A stretch of DNA of 64,000 nucleotides from Roseateles oligotrophus (GTDB lineage Bacteria > Pseudomonadota > Gammaproteobacteria > Burkholderiales > Burkholderiaceae_C), in contig NZ_JAJIRN010000003.1 of the NCBI RefSeq assembly GCF_025717515.1, forward strand, positions 62,001-126,000, given 5' to 3'. A program made the position numbers and the translations under genes. Below are positions 1 to 9,196 of this stretch, piece by piece (position 1 is the stretch's first letter; each line of letters opens with the position of its first letter). The notes beneath the pieces were generated by a model that saw only the letters and a program-made list of their open reading frames with translations, had not been told where the DNA came from and searched no databases.

Positions 1-1107
1 CCCGATATTTTCTGGGCCTCGGCACCCGACGCTTTCGAGGTCTTGTCCGGCCAACAATTGCTGGAGAACGTCAGTGGGCAGGCCAATAAGGCCGTGCCGG
101 AGAAGGTAGGCAGCTACCCGATCAATGACCCGCAAGGTTTGTACCTGGGCCAAGCGCTCGCGGGCTATGGCCTGATGTGGAACACCCGCTATATGGCGGC
201 CAATAAGCTGCCGGCGCCGGCCCAATGGGCCGACCTGGCCAAGCCGGTCTACTTTGGGCATGCCGCCATGAGCGCACCCTCGCGGTCCGGCACCACCCAT
301 CTGACCGTCGAGACCATGCTGCAAGGCGAGGGCTGGGACAAGGGTTGGAATCAGCTGCTGCAAATCAGCGGCAATTGCGCCGCCATCACCGAGCGCAGCT
401 TTGGTGTCCCTGACGGGGTGAATAACGGCCAGTTCGGCATTGGTCTGGTGATCGACTTTTTTGGCCTGGCCGGCAAGTACTCGGGCTTTCCGGTGGAGTT
501 TGTCTACCCCGACGTGACCTCGGTGGTGCCCGCCAATATCGGTTTGATCAAGGGCAGCAAGAACCCCGAGGAAGCGCGCAAGTTCATCGCCTACAGCGTG
601 TCGACCGAAGGCCAGTTGCTGCTGCTGGACCCCAAGATTTCACGCCTGCCGGTGCTGCCGCCGAGCGACTTGGGCGGCAAGGTGCCTGCCGCTTACCCCA
701 ACCCGTTTGAGATCGCAAAGAAGGCCAAAGTGCGCTTTGACTCGGACCTCTCGGAGGCACGTTACAACCTCGTGTCCTCGCTGTTCGACCAGACCATCAC
801 CTTCCGCCACAAAGAGTTGAAGGAGGCCACCCAGGCCATTCACCTGGCCGCCGGCGCCCTGGCCAAAAAGCCAAATACTAACGGGCAGGCTTTGCTGAAG
901 CAGGCCCGCGACCTGGCCTTCACCCCCATCGCGGGTTCGGGCCTGGCAGGTGACAAGAACTTCCTGGCCCTGTTCACCGCCAATAAAAAGGACGCAGCTG
1001 CGGGCAAGCAGCTGACGGGTCTGGAAGACCGGTGGAGCAGCCAGGCGCGCGACAACTATGCCCGCGCCAAGAGCTTTGCAGAGCAAGCCCTGGCCACGGC
1101 TCGCTGA
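1..1107 (+). CDS. ABC transporter periplasmic substrate-binding protein (5' truncated by window edge)
   Basis: The frame is open from base 1, so the N-terminus and signal peptide lie outside the window; 368 residues are visible. The protein has the look of the Fe(III)/hexose-phosphate/2-aminoethylphosphonate binding-protein cluster (AfuA, FbpA, PhnS types), with a ligand-loop segment SRSGTTHL and the segment IDFFGLAGKYSGFPVEF. The C-terminal ~130 residues form a helical extension longer than in plain FbpA. It is the first visible gene of an operon with a fused double permease (42 bp downstream) and an ATPase, so it delivers substrate to that importer. Which of iron, sugar phosphate or phosphonate is carried cannot be decided from the sequence. 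Confidence 0.85.
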   Translation, partial: PDIFWASAPDAFEVLSGQQLLENVSGQANKAVPEKVGSYPINDPQGLYLGQALAGYGLMWNTRYMAANKLPAPAQWADLAKPVYFGHAAMSAPSRSGTTHLTVETMLQGEGWDKGWNQLLQISGNCAAITERSFGVPDGVNNGQFGIGLVIDFFGLAGKYSGFPVEFVYPDVTSVVPANIGLIKGSKNPEEARKFIAYSVSTEGQLLLLDPKISRLPVLPPSDLGGKVPAAYPNPFEIAKKAKVRFDSDLSEARYNLVSSLFDQTITFRHKELKEATQAIHLAAGALAKKPNTNGQALLKQARDLAFTPIAGSGLAGDKNFLALFTANKKDAAAGKQLTGLEDRWSSQARDNYARAKSFAEQALATAR

Positions 1108-1149
1108 TCGCGCCTTGAACAAGCGCTGAACTTAGACGACAGGAATCCC

Positions 1150-2916
1150 ATGTCCACCGTGCTCGCCAGCAGTGCCTTCAAAAGCCTGCAATCCCGTTAC
1201 TTCGATCAGGTCAGACCCGGCGCTTGGATCGCGGGCGGCCTCATCTTGAGCTTCTTGCTGCTCTTCCTCGTTCTGCCTGTAAGCAAGGTGTTTTACACCG
1301 CCTTTGTCGACGCCGATGGCAGTCTGACATTGGGCCACTTCGGCAATTTCTTCAGCCAGGGATTGATGCGCGAGGCCTTCTTCAACAGCCTCTATGTGGC
1401 CAGCATGTCGGCCGTGTTTGCGGCCCTCATCGCGGTGCCCCTGGCCTACTTCACGGTGCGCTTTCAATTCCGCGGCGCGCTGATGATTCAGACCCTGGGC
1501 GTGCTGCCCTTGATCATGCCGCCTTTTGTCGGGGCCGCTGCGATGCAGCTTATCTTCGGCCGCTCTGGCACGGTGAACCTGTTGCTGCAAGATCATTTCG
1601 GCATCAGCGTTCCCATCATGGACGGCCTGAACGGTGTCATCTTCGTCGAGGCCATTCACTACTTCCCCTTCATCCTGATGAACCTCACCGTGGCCCTGCG
1701 CAATATTGACGGCGCCATGGAGGAGGCTGCGCTCAACCTGGGTTGCACCGGCATGCGCTTGTTCCGGCGCGTGATCTTCCCGCTGGCAATGCCGGGCTTT
1801 GTGGCCGGCGCCTCGTTGGTCTTCGTCAAGGTCTTCGATGATCTGGGGACGCCTCTGGTGCTGGGTCAGACCAATTTGTTGGCGCCGCAAGCCTATCTGC
1901 GTATCACCCAGGTGGGCCTGGAAGACCCGATGGGCTATGTGATCAGCGTGATCATGATCCTGTTCTCCATCAGCGCCATGGCCTTGTCGGCCAAGGTCCT
2001 GGCAGGCAAGGACTACTCCACCATCCAGAAGGGCGGCGCCAGCATCGCCAAGCGCAAGCTGACGAACTGGGGCTCCATCGCCGCCTATGGCTGGATCTTC
2101 CTGGTGCTGGCCATCGTGCTCAGCCCCCATCTGGGCGTGCTGCTGCTGTCCTTTGCCAAGGTCTGGAGCTTCTCGCCCCTGCCAGATGCCTACACCGTGG
2201 AGCATTACCAAACCGTGTTCTCGGATGCAAGCGGCATGATGGGCAACACCTTGCTGTACTGCGGCCTCGCGGCAACGCTGGACGTGGTGCTGAGCGTGAC
2301 CATCGCCTACCTGGTGCTGCGCACGACGCTGCCGGCGCGCAAATGGCTGGACTGGATCGCCACCGCCACGCTCGCCGTGCCGGGCATCGTGCTGGCCATC
2401 GGCTATCTGCGCCTGTTCAAGGGCGCCACGGTGCCGGGCACCGACACCCTGGTCACGAGCACCTGGGTCATCATCATGCTGGCCTACGCGGTGCGCCGCC
2501 TGCCCTATGCGCTGCGTTCCTGCGTGGCGGCCTTGCAGCAGGTACATGTGTCGCTGGAAGAGGCGGCCGAAAGCCTCGGCGCCACCAAGCTGCGCACCAT
2601 CCAGCGCGTCGTGGTGCCGCTGATGGCAGGCGGCATCCTGGCGGGTTTCGTCACCAGCTTCATCACGGCGGCGGTGGAATTGTCGGCGACCATTCTGCTG
2701 GTTTCGGCGGAGTCGCAGGCACCCATGAGTTACGGCATCTACCTCTATATGCAGAGCATTGCCGGGCGCGGACCAGGGGCCGCCCTGGGTGTGCTGGCCA
2801 TTGTCGTGGTGGCACTGGGTACCTATCTCTCGCATCTGGTGGTGGAGCGCACCAGCAAGCGCTTCGAGTCCAGGCCGGTGGACGAGGCGCTACCGCCCCT
2901 CCCGCCAGCCCCATGA
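1150..2916 (+). CDS. ABC transporter permease, fused two-domain (FbpB/AfuB/PhnU-type)
   Basis: A 588-residue inner-membrane protein with two successive BPD-type permease halves and about 12 membrane helices. Each half carries an EAA cytoplasmic loop for the ATPase: EEAALNLGCTGMRLFRR near residue 190 and EEAAESLGATKLRTIQR near residue 470. This duplicated-permease length is usual for Fe(III) and hexose-phosphate importers. The start ATG is preceded by AGGA with 5 bases of spacing. It sits between the binding protein and ATPase genes on the same strand, so the three genes form one importer. A long open frame on the opposite strand is a composition shadow. Confidence 0.93.
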   Translation: MSTVLASSAFKSLQSRYFDQVRPGAWIAGGLILSFLLLFLVLPVSKVFYTAFVDADGSLTLGHFGNFFSQGLMREAFFNSLYVASMSAVFAALIAVPLAYFTVRFQFRGALMIQTLGVLPLIMPPFVGAAAMQLIFGRSGTVNLLLQDHFGISVPIMDGLNGVIFVEAIHYFPFILMNLTVALRNIDGAMEEAALNLGCTGMRLFRRVIFPLAMPGFVAGASLVFVKVFDDLGTPLVLGQTNLLAPQAYLRITQVGLEDPMGYVISVIMILFSISAMALSAKVLAGKDYSTIQKGGASIAKRKLTNWGSIAAYGWIFLVLAIVLSPHLGVLLLSFAKVWSFSPLPDAYTVEHYQTVFSDASGMMGNTLLYCGLAATLDVVLSVTIAYLVLRTTLPARKWLDWIATATLAVPGIVLAIGYLRLFKGATVPGTDTLVTSTWVIIMLAYAVRRLPYALRSCVAALQQVHVSLEEAAESLGATKLRTIQRVVVPLMAGGILAGFVTSFITAAVELSATILLVSAESQAPMSYGIYLYMQSIAGRGPGAALGVLAIVVVALGTYLSHLVVERTSKRFESRPVDEALPPLPPAP

Positions 2917-2942
2917 ACAAGATCTGACACGAAAGTCAAGCC

Positions 2943-4028
2943 ATGAAAAAAGTCCCCGTTCAATGCCGCAATATCCGCCTCTCCTATGGCGAAACCGAGG
3001 TACTCAAGGACGTCAATCTGGACATCGAGCCGGGTGAGTTCTTCGCCTTGCTGGGCCCCTCGGGTTCGGGCAAGTCCACCTTGCTGCGTCTGATTGCCGG
3101 CTTCAACAAACATCAGCACGGCCAGTTGCTGATCGACGGCCAGGACGTCAGTGCCAAAGCACCCTGGGAGCGCAATGTAGGCATGGTGTTTCAGAGTTAT
3201 GCCCTGTGGCCGCATCTGTCCGTGTGGGACAACGTGGCCTTTGGCCTGGTTGAGCGCAGAGCCCCCAAGCAGGTGATCAAGGAGAAGGTCGGCGCTGCGC
3301 TGGAGCTGGTGGGCCTGTCGCAATACGCGCAACGCCGGCCTAGCCAGCTCTCAGGCGGCCAGCAGCAACGGGTGGCCTTGGCGCGCACCATCGTGATCGA
3401 GCCCCAGGTGCTGCTGCTGGATGAACCGCTGTCCAATCTGGACAAAACCCTGCGCGTGCAGATGCGCCAGGAACTGCTGGCCATGCAGCGCCGCCTGGGC
3501 CTCACGACCATCTTCGTGACCCATGACCAGGAAGAAGCGATGACGACGGCCGATCGCATGGCGGTGTTGGACAAGGGCGTCGTGCAGCAGGTGGGCGCGC
3601 CCGCCACCCTGTACGATTACCCGGTGAACCCCTTTGTTGCCAATTTTGTCGGAACCATGAATTTGCTCTCAGGCAAGGTGCGGTCGCGCCGCGGCGACAG
3701 CTTGGCCTTGGATGTCGACGGCGTGGGCGAACTGAACTTCCCCTTGCTGTCTGACGCCCCGGAGGCCGACACCATCCAGATCAGCTTCCGCCCCCATTCT
3801 TTGCGAGTGGAAGTGGCCGATGCGACCCAGGATGCGCGTTTTGTCTGGGTACCCGGCACCGTAGAGGCCAGCGAGTTTCTGGGTGAGTTCACCCGCTACC
3901 GCGTGCGGGTAGGTCGGCAATGTCTGTCGGTCGATCAGGCTCACCATGTGGGCTTGTCCAAGTTCCCGGTCGGGGTCGCGGTGAGTCTGGGCATTGAGCC
4001 CTCGCAAGTGCGCATGTTCGGCGCTTGA
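2943..4028 (+). CDS. ABC transporter ATP-binding protein (FbpC/PotA-type)
   Basis: A 361-residue ATPase energising the importer encoded upstream. Walker A GPSGSGKST is at residues 38-46. The signature LSGGQQQRVALART, Walker B VLLLDEPLSNLD and the H-loop VTHDQEEAM follow in order. Beyond residue ~240 comes a TOBE-type C-terminal regulatory domain, as in FbpC, PotA and AfuC. The gene begins 26 bp after the permease stop and no strong Shine-Dalgarno is visible, so translation may be coupled. The LysR gene follows after 25 bp on the same strand. Confidence 0.93.
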   Translation: MKKVPVQCRNIRLSYGETEVLKDVNLDIEPGEFFALLGPSGSGKSTLLRLIAGFNKHQHGQLLIDGQDVSAKAPWERNVGMVFQSYALWPHLSVWDNVAFGLVERRAPKQVIKEKVGAALELVGLSQYAQRRPSQLSGGQQQRVALARTIVIEPQVLLLDEPLSNLDKTLRVQMRQELLAMQRRLGLTTIFVTHDQEEAMTTADRMAVLDKGVVQQVGAPATLYDYPVNPFVANFVGTMNLLSGKVRSRRGDSLALDVDGVGELNFPLLSDAPEADTIQISFRPHSLRVEVADATQDARFVWVPGTVEASEFLGEFTRYRVRVGRQCLSVDQAHHVGLSKFPVGVAVSLGIEPSQVRMFGA

Positions 4029-4053
4029 TCGTCACAGGCCGACCGCTCAGTTC

Positions 4054-4932
4054 ATGGAGTTGCATCAGATTCGCGCCTTTGTGGCGGTGGCCAGGGTGGC
4101 CAATGTGACCAAGGCGGCCGAGGTGCTCTGCCTGACCCAGCCGGCCGTCACCGCGCAAATCAAGGGTTTGGAGTCCAGCTTGGGCGTGGCCTTGTTTGAT
4201 CGCAGCGCCGGTCGCATGATGTTGACGCGGGCGGGCGACAAGCTATTGCCCCAGGCCGAACTGCTGCTGGCCACGGCGGCCGAATTGAAGGGCTCGGCGC
4301 GCGCCATGCAAGGCGAGTTGAGCGGCCGGATCGATTTGGGCCTGCCGGGCGAAACGGCCGAGTTCCTGCGCACCGGCGCACTCTCATTGGCGGTGCAGCG
4401 CGATCTGCCCCTGATGGAGTTTCACACGCATACCCAGGCGGTCGGGCATTTGCTTGATCAGGTGCGGGCCGGAGGCCTGACGGCCGCCTTCACCATCGGG
4501 GTGCACCCGCCGCGCGACCTGCAATGGCTGGCGCTGCGTTCGGTCAATTACCGCATTGCCATTCCCCACTCTCTGGCCCATGAAATGCAGCGCGGTGGTT
4601 GGCGCGTATTGGCGGCCTTACCCTGGGTGGACGGTAGCGTCGACTCTCACATTCACCAGATGTTGCGTGGAATTTTCGAGCAGCAGGGCTTGGCTCCCAA
4701 TGTGGTCATGCGCAGCGATGACACCAGTGCCCTGGACAGTTATGTGCGGGCCGGCAGTGCATGCGCCTTGTTGCGTGAAGAACCGGCCTTGCTGGGCGTG
4801 GAGCGCAATGACTGGATGGTGTGGGGGCATGCCCGGGTGGACGCCAATCTCTATTTCAGCAGCGCGGCCGAGCGTGCCAGCGACCCCCTGGTGGTAGCGC
4901 TGAACTCGGCGGTGCAGGCGGTATGGGCCTGA
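4054..4932 (+). CDS. LysR-family transcriptional regulator
   Basis: A 292-residue LysR-type regulator. The N-terminal winged HTH covers residues 1-60 (MELHQIRAFVAVARVANVTK, then AAEVLCLTQPAVTAQIKGLE), followed by a periplasmic-binding-like effector domain. The ATG at 4054 gives the normal LysR N-terminus; an upstream in-frame start would lie inside the ATPase gene. It follows the importer genes by only 25 bp on the same strand, so it is probably co-transcribed and may control the importer, although most LysR genes are divergent from their targets. Its stop lies 23 bp from the end of the convergent sugar operon, with no clear terminator between. Confidence 0.9.
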   Translation: MELHQIRAFVAVARVANVTKAAEVLCLTQPAVTAQIKGLESSLGVALFDRSAGRMMLTRAGDKLLPQAELLLATAAELKGSARAMQGELSGRIDLGLPGETAEFLRTGALSLAVQRDLPLMEFHTHTQAVGHLLDQVRAGGLTAAFTIGVHPPRDLQWLALRSVNYRIAIPHSLAHEMQRGGWRVLAALPWVDGSVDSHIHQMLRGIFEQQGLAPNVVMRSDDTSALDSYVRAGSACALLREEPALLGVERNDWMVWGHARVDANLYFSSAAERASDPLVVALNSAVQAVWA

Positions 4933-4955
4933 GCGTGCGGGAGCCAGGCTGATGA

Positions 4956-6017
4956 CTAGGCCAGCAAGCGCGCATCCGCACCAAAGCGCAGCGCCGCCGA
5001 GGCATCGACATCCAGACCAACCCGCTGGCCGGCCAGGACGCCGCTGTGGCCCGCGCCGACCTTGGCGCTGAGCAAGTCCTTGAGACCTTCAACCCGCAGA
5101 TACAGGATCGAGCTGTCGCCCAGATGCTCGGCCAATTCGACCTCGGCCGCAACGCCTTGATCGGCGGCGACCAAACGCACATGCTCGGCGCGCAAGCCCA
5201 CGCGCTGGGCAGCCAAGTCTTCGCTGTTAGCCAGCAGTCTTGCCCATAGGCCTTGGTGCGCCTGGCTGGCTGCGCCCGCCTCCGGCCGGTCAATGAAATT
5301 GATGCGCGGGGCACCGATGAAGGCGGCCACGAACTCATTCGCCGGGCGCTGATAGAGCTCCAGCGGCGCGCCGAGCTGCTCGATGCGGCCCTGGTTGAAG
5401 ACCGCGATGCGGTCGCCCATGGTCATTGCCTCGACCTGATCATGGGTGACGTAAATCATCGTCGTGCCGAGTTCCTTGTGCAGCCTGGACAACTCGATGC
5501 GCATATTGACGCGCAAGGCCGCGTCCAGATTGGACAAGGGCTCGTCGAACAAGAAAACCTTGGGCTTGCGCACAATCGCCCGCCCGATCGCGACGCGCTG
5601 ACGCTGGCCGCCGGACAGCTCCTTGGGGTAGCGGCCGAGCAGATCAGTGATGCGCAAGACCTCGGCGGTACGCGCAACTTGGCTCTCGCGCTTGGCCTTG
5701 GACTCGCCCGCCATCTTCAAGGCGAAGCCCATATTCTCGGCCACCGTCATATGCGGGTACAGCGCATAACTCTGAAACACCATGGCCGCACCGCGGTCGG
5801 CCGGGCGCACCTCATTGGCGCGCAGGCCGGCGATCTGCAACTCGCCTGCCGTGATTTCTTCCAGCCCCGCGATCATCCGCAGCGTGGTCGATTTGCCGCA
5901 GCCCGAGGGGCCGACAAAGACCATGAACTCGCCGTCGCGCACCTCCAGATCGATGCCTTTGATGATCTCGGTCTTGTCGTAGCTCTTGCGGATACCGCGC
6001 AGTGATACCTGTCCCAT
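4956..6017 (-). CDS. Sugar ABC transporter ATP-binding protein (MalK/UgpC-type)
   Basis: A 353-residue ATPase. Walker A GPSGCGKST is at residues 37-45, followed by signature LSGGQRQRVAIGRA, Walker B VFLFDEPLSNLD and H-loop YVTHDQVEAMTMGDR. A MalK-like C-terminal regulatory (OB/TOBE) domain lies beyond residue ~235. It is the last gene of the beta-glucoside operon, 12 bp after the GH1 gene, and energises the two permeases upstream. The C-terminal domain could carry carbon-source regulation, but that is family knowledge and not visible here. Confidence 0.94.
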   Translation of the reverse strand: MGQVSLRGIRKSYDKTEIIKGIDLEVRDGEFMVFVGPSGCGKSTTLRMIAGLEEITAGELQIAGLRANEVRPADRGAAMVFQSYALYPHMTVAENMGFALKMAGESKAKRESQVARTAEVLRITDLLGRYPKELSGGQRQRVAIGRAIVRKPKVFLFDEPLSNLDAALRVNMRIELSRLHKELGTTMIYVTHDQVEAMTMGDRIAVFNQGRIEQLGAPLELYQRPANEFVAAFIGAPRINFIDRPEAGAASQAHQGLWARLLANSEDLAAQRVGLRAEHVRLVAADQGVAAEVELAEHLGDSSILYLRVEGLKDLLSAKVGAGHSGVLAGQRVGLDVDASAALRFGADARLLA

Positions 6018-6029
6018 TTTTGTTTGTCC

Positions 6030-7355
6030 TCAGAGGGTCTTTTGCGCTTGCAAGAAATCACGGTACCAGAGCGCGCTGTCTTTGAGCGTGCGCTGCTGGG
6101 TTTGGTAGTCGACATGGACGATGCCGAAGCGCTTCTCGTAGCCCGAGGCCCATTCGAAGTTGTCCATCAGGCTCCAGACCATATAGCCGCCCATATTCAC
6201 GCCCTGGCGCATCGCCTCGGCCACCGCTTCGATGTGACGCGCCAGATAGTCGAGCCGGTCACTGTCATGCACCTGCCCGTCTACCATTTCATCCTTGAAG
6301 GCGCCGCCGTTTTCGGTGACGAACAGCGGCGGCACCGGGTAGTCGCGCTTGAGGCGCAAGAGCAGCTCGGTCAGTCCCTCGGGGTAGACCTCCCAGCCCA
6401 TGTCGGTAACCGGCAGACCGGTGCTGCCGGCCTTGTAGCTCTTGTCGGCGCTGACGACCGAGTGCGAGTAGTAGTTGACGCCGAGGAAGTCCATGGGCGC
6501 CGTCATCGACTGCAGATCGCCGGGCTCAATCTGCGGTGCATCGTCGCCCAGATCGGCCAGCACATCGGCGGGATAGGCGCCCTTGAAGAGCGGGTCCAGA
6601 TACCAGCGCAACAGGCGGCCATCTTCCAGAGTGGCCTGCGCGCGGTCGGCGGCAGAGTCGGTGGCCGGGTGCATGGGCGCCAGATTCAACACGATGCCGA
6701 GCTTGGCGCTAACCCCTTGTTCGCGCAGCGCCCGCAGCGCCAGGCCATGGCTGAGCAGCAGATGGTGCGAGACCTGCGCGGCGGTCTTGCGGCTCTTGAT
6801 GCCGGGCGCAAAGATGCCGGCTTCATGGCCCAGCACCGCCACCACCCAGGGTTCGTTGTGCGTGGCGATCGAGGCCAGGCGGTCGCCCAGGCGGGCGTTG
6901 ATGCCGAGCGCGTAGTCGACAAAGCGCTGCGTGGTGTCGCGATTGGCCCAGCCACCTGTGGCTTGCAGCGCGTCCGGCAGATCCCAATGGTTGAGCGTCA
7001 GGTGAGGCTGCAGGTCGCGCGCGAGCAGGCCGTCGACGATGCGCTCGTAGAAGTCCAGGCCTTTGGCGTTCCAGGCGCCGCTGCCGGCGGGCTGCACGCG
7101 CGGCCAAGAGACCGAGAAGCGGTAGGCATTGACGCCTAAAGCGGCAATCATGTCGAGATCCTCGGCCCAGCGCTGGTAATGCTGGCAGGCGTTGTCGCCG
7201 TTGCTGGCGTCGGCAATCGCGCCGGGCTTGGCGCAAAAGCTGTCCCAGATGGAGGGGCCCTTGCCGTCGGCGCTGCTGGCTCCTTCGATCTGAAAGGCGC
7301 TGGTGGCCACACCCCAGACAAAGTCAGCGGGGAAGTTATTGGTCTTGTTGCTCAT
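6030..7355 (-). CDS. Beta-glucosidase, glycoside hydrolase family 1
   Basis: A 441-residue GH1 enzyme that hydrolyses beta-glucosides such as cellobiose to glucose. The N-terminal FPADFVWGVATSAFQIEGA, the acid/base segment THNEPW (Glu168) and the nucleophile segment FVTENG (Glu348) are all intact, and the length is normal for a bacterial bglA/bglB enzyme. There is no signal peptide, so it acts in the cytoplasm on imported disaccharide, which fits its place between the permeases and the ATPase of the sugar importer. The operon layout and the LacI-type operator imply induction by a beta-glucoside. Confidence 0.95.
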   Translation of the reverse strand: MSNKTNNFPADFVWGVATSAFQIEGASSADGKGPSIWDSFCAKPGAIADASNGDNACQHYQRWAEDLDMIAALGVNAYRFSVSWPRVQPAGSGAWNAKGLDFYERIVDGLLARDLQPHLTLNHWDLPDALQATGGWANRDTTQRFVDYALGINARLGDRLASIATHNEPWVVAVLGHEAGIFAPGIKSRKTAAQVSHHLLLSHGLALRALREQGVSAKLGIVLNLAPMHPATDSAADRAQATLEDGRLLRWYLDPLFKGAYPADVLADLGDDAPQIEPGDLQSMTAPMDFLGVNYYSHSVVSADKSYKAGSTGLPVTDMGWEVYPEGLTELLLRLKRDYPVPPLFVTENGGAFKDEMVDGQVHDSDRLDYLARHIEAVAEAMRQGVNMGGYMVWSLMDNFEWASGYEKRFGIVHVDYQTQQRTLKDSALWYRDFLQAQKTL

Positions 7356-7395
7356 GGGCAGAGAGTGCAGGAGAGAGAGAGTTTCAAGCGCTCGT

Positions 7396-8226
7396 CTACT
7401 TGACGGCGCCCACGGTCAGGCCGGAAATCAGCTGTCTGGAGGACAGCACAAACAAAATGATCAAGGGCAGCGTGGCAATCGCCGAGCCGGCCATCAGCGC
7501 GCCCCATTCGGTGTCGACCGGGCTTTGCAGGCTGCGCAGCGCCAGCGGCAGCGTGTACATATCGGGTGAACGCATCACGATCAGCGGGCCGATGAAGTTA
7601 TTCCAGGAGGCGATGAAGGTGATCAGGCCCAGGGTGCCCAGCGCGGGTTTGAGCAGCGGCAGCACGATGCGGAAGAAGATGCCGAATTCGCCGCAGCCAT
7701 CCATGCGCGCCGCCTCGACCAGCTCGCGCGGGATCGAGGTCAAGGCGAATTGCCGCATCAGAAAGATGCCGAAGGCGCTGGCCGCACCAGGGATGTAGAG
7801 CGCGCGCGGCTGATCGATCCAGCCCAGCATGTCCATGATCATGAAGGTCGGGATCATGTTCATGAAGGTCGGCAGCAGCATCGTGCCCATTACCAGGCCG
7901 AACAGCGCCTTCTTGTGGCGGAACTCGAACAAGGCGAACGCATAGCCGCCCATGGCGCAGAACAGCAGGGTCAGCAGCGTCGACGCCAGGCCGACATAGA
8001 TGCTCCAGCCCAGGTTGCGCCAGAACGGGATGCGCCCGGTCAGGATCGCGAGATTGTCGAGAAAGTCATTGCCGAAGAACATCGGCGGCGGCATGCTGAA
8101 AATCTCGCCGCGCGAATGGGTGGCAAACACGAACATGAAGTAGAACGGCGCCAGCATGACAAGCATGCCGATGCCGACCAGGCCATAAGCGGCCCAGGGT
8201 GCGAGTTGGTGACGAGTGACTTGCAT
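7396..8226 (-). CDS. Carbohydrate ABC transporter permease (MalG-type)
   Basis: A 276-residue inner-membrane permease with about six helices. The EAA loop is ELVEAARMDGCGEFGIFFRIVLPLL, as in MalG/UgpE-type CUT1 permeases. The C-terminal end, SSRQLISGLTVGAVK, is the typical CUT1 MalG-family ending. It lies 18 bp downstream of the other permease gene and 40 bp upstream of the beta-glucosidase gene, on the same strand. The two permeases would form a heterodimer served by the MalK-type ATPase at 4956-6017. Confidence 0.94.
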   Translation of the reverse strand: MQVTRHQLAPWAAYGLVGIGMLVMLAPFYFMFVFATHSRGEIFSMPPPMFFGNDFLDNLAILTGRIPFWRNLGWSIYVGLASTLLTLLFCAMGGYAFALFEFRHKKALFGLVMGTMLLPTFMNMIPTFMIMDMLGWIDQPRALYIPGAASAFGIFLMRQFALTSIPRELVEAARMDGCGEFGIFFRIVLPLLKPALGTLGLITFIASWNNFIGPLIVMRSPDMYTLPLALRSLQSPVDTEWGALMAGSAIATLPLIILFVLSSRQLISGLTVGAVK

Positions 8227-8244
8227 GGTGAAGGTGGCCTCGGT

Positions 8245-9174
8245 TCAAGCGCCGCGCTGGCGGAAAGCGCGGTTGGTCAGCCAGGTCAGCAGGCCCACCA
8301 GCAGGAAGAGCAGCCAGGACATCGCGCTGGCCGCGCCGAAATCATTGAAATCAAAAGCCATGCGGTAGAGATAGATGGCCGTCGTCATGCCGGCCTGGTC
8401 GGTGCCGCCGCGGCCATTGGTCAGGATGAAGGGCTCCTCGAACAGCTGCAGGCCACCGATCACGCTCAGCGTTACGCCGAAATAGATCATCGGCATCAAG
8501 CTCGGCAGCGTGATGTACCAGAACTGCTGCAGGCGGCCGGCGCCGTCCATGCGGGCGGCCTCCATGATGTCGACGGGAATGGTCTGCAAAGCAGCCAGAT
8601 AGAGCACCACATTGAAGCCGACATAGCGCCAGAACACGATCATCGCGATCGCGGGTTTGAGCGCATCCGGGTTGTTGAGCCAGTCGATCGCAGCGGCCGG
8701 CATCAGCCAGCCCAGCAGCGGCAGCTCGCGCAAGGCCGCGATGATGGCGTTGATCAGGCCGTAGTCGGTCGAGAACAGCGAGCTGAACAGGATCGCGATC
8801 GCCACCGTCGAGGTGATGTAGGGCATGAAGTAGGCGCCGACCACGCCATTGCGCAGGCGCTTGAAGGAGGCGTGGATGAAGCAGGCCAGCGGGATCGCGA
8901 CCAGATGCTGGGGCACGCCCGAGGCCAGCGCCAGCCAGGCGGTGTTCTTCAGCGACTTCCAGAACCATTCGTCTTGCAGCGCGAAGACGAAGTTGTCTAG
9001 GCCGACGAAGCTCATTGCGCTCAGGCCGCTGGTCGGCTCCCAGGTCTGAAAAGCGAGGTAAAGCGAGAAGGCCAGCGGGAACATGCCGAAGACCAGAAAC
9101 AGCAGCACAAAAGGTGCCAGGAAGACATAGGGTGCCCAGCGCGGCGGCAGGCGCAGGAAGACGGGTAATTTCAT
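8245..9174 (-). CDS. Sugar ABC transporter permease (MalF/UgpA-type)
   Basis: A 309-residue permease with an N-terminal helix (APYVFLAPFVLLFLVFGMFP) and the CUT1 EAA loop DIMEAARMDGAGRLQQFWYI. It is the MalF-like partner of the permease at 7396-8226. The stop of the binding-protein gene precedes it by 22 bp on the same strand. The length and helix count match UgpA/LacF-type proteins, without the long extra periplasmic loop of Escherichia coli MalF. Confidence 0.94.
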   Translation of the reverse strand: MKLPVFLRLPPRWAPYVFLAPFVLLFLVFGMFPLAFSLYLAFQTWEPTSGLSAMSFVGLDNFVFALQDEWFWKSLKNTAWLALASGVPQHLVAIPLACFIHASFKRLRNGVVGAYFMPYITSTVAIAILFSSLFSTDYGLINAIIAALRELPLLGWLMPAAAIDWLNNPDALKPAIAMIVFWRYVGFNVVLYLAALQTIPVDIMEAARMDGAGRLQQFWYITLPSLMPMIYFGVTLSVIGGLQLFEEPFILTNGRGGTDQAGMTTAIYLYRMAFDFNDFGAASAMSWLLFLLVGLLTWLTNRAFRQRGA

Positions 9175-9196
9175 CGTTAGGTTCCTGATGCGGCGA

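Noticed and set aside
1132-2835. A 567-residue open frame on the minus strand opposite the permease gene
   Set aside because: GC-rich codon-position shadow: His/Gln/Arg-rich, low complexity, no domain, and fully antisense to a clear ABC permease.
7750-9000. A 416-residue open frame on the plus strand opposite the sugar permeases
   Set aside because: Charged, low-complexity shadow frame crossing two real permease genes.
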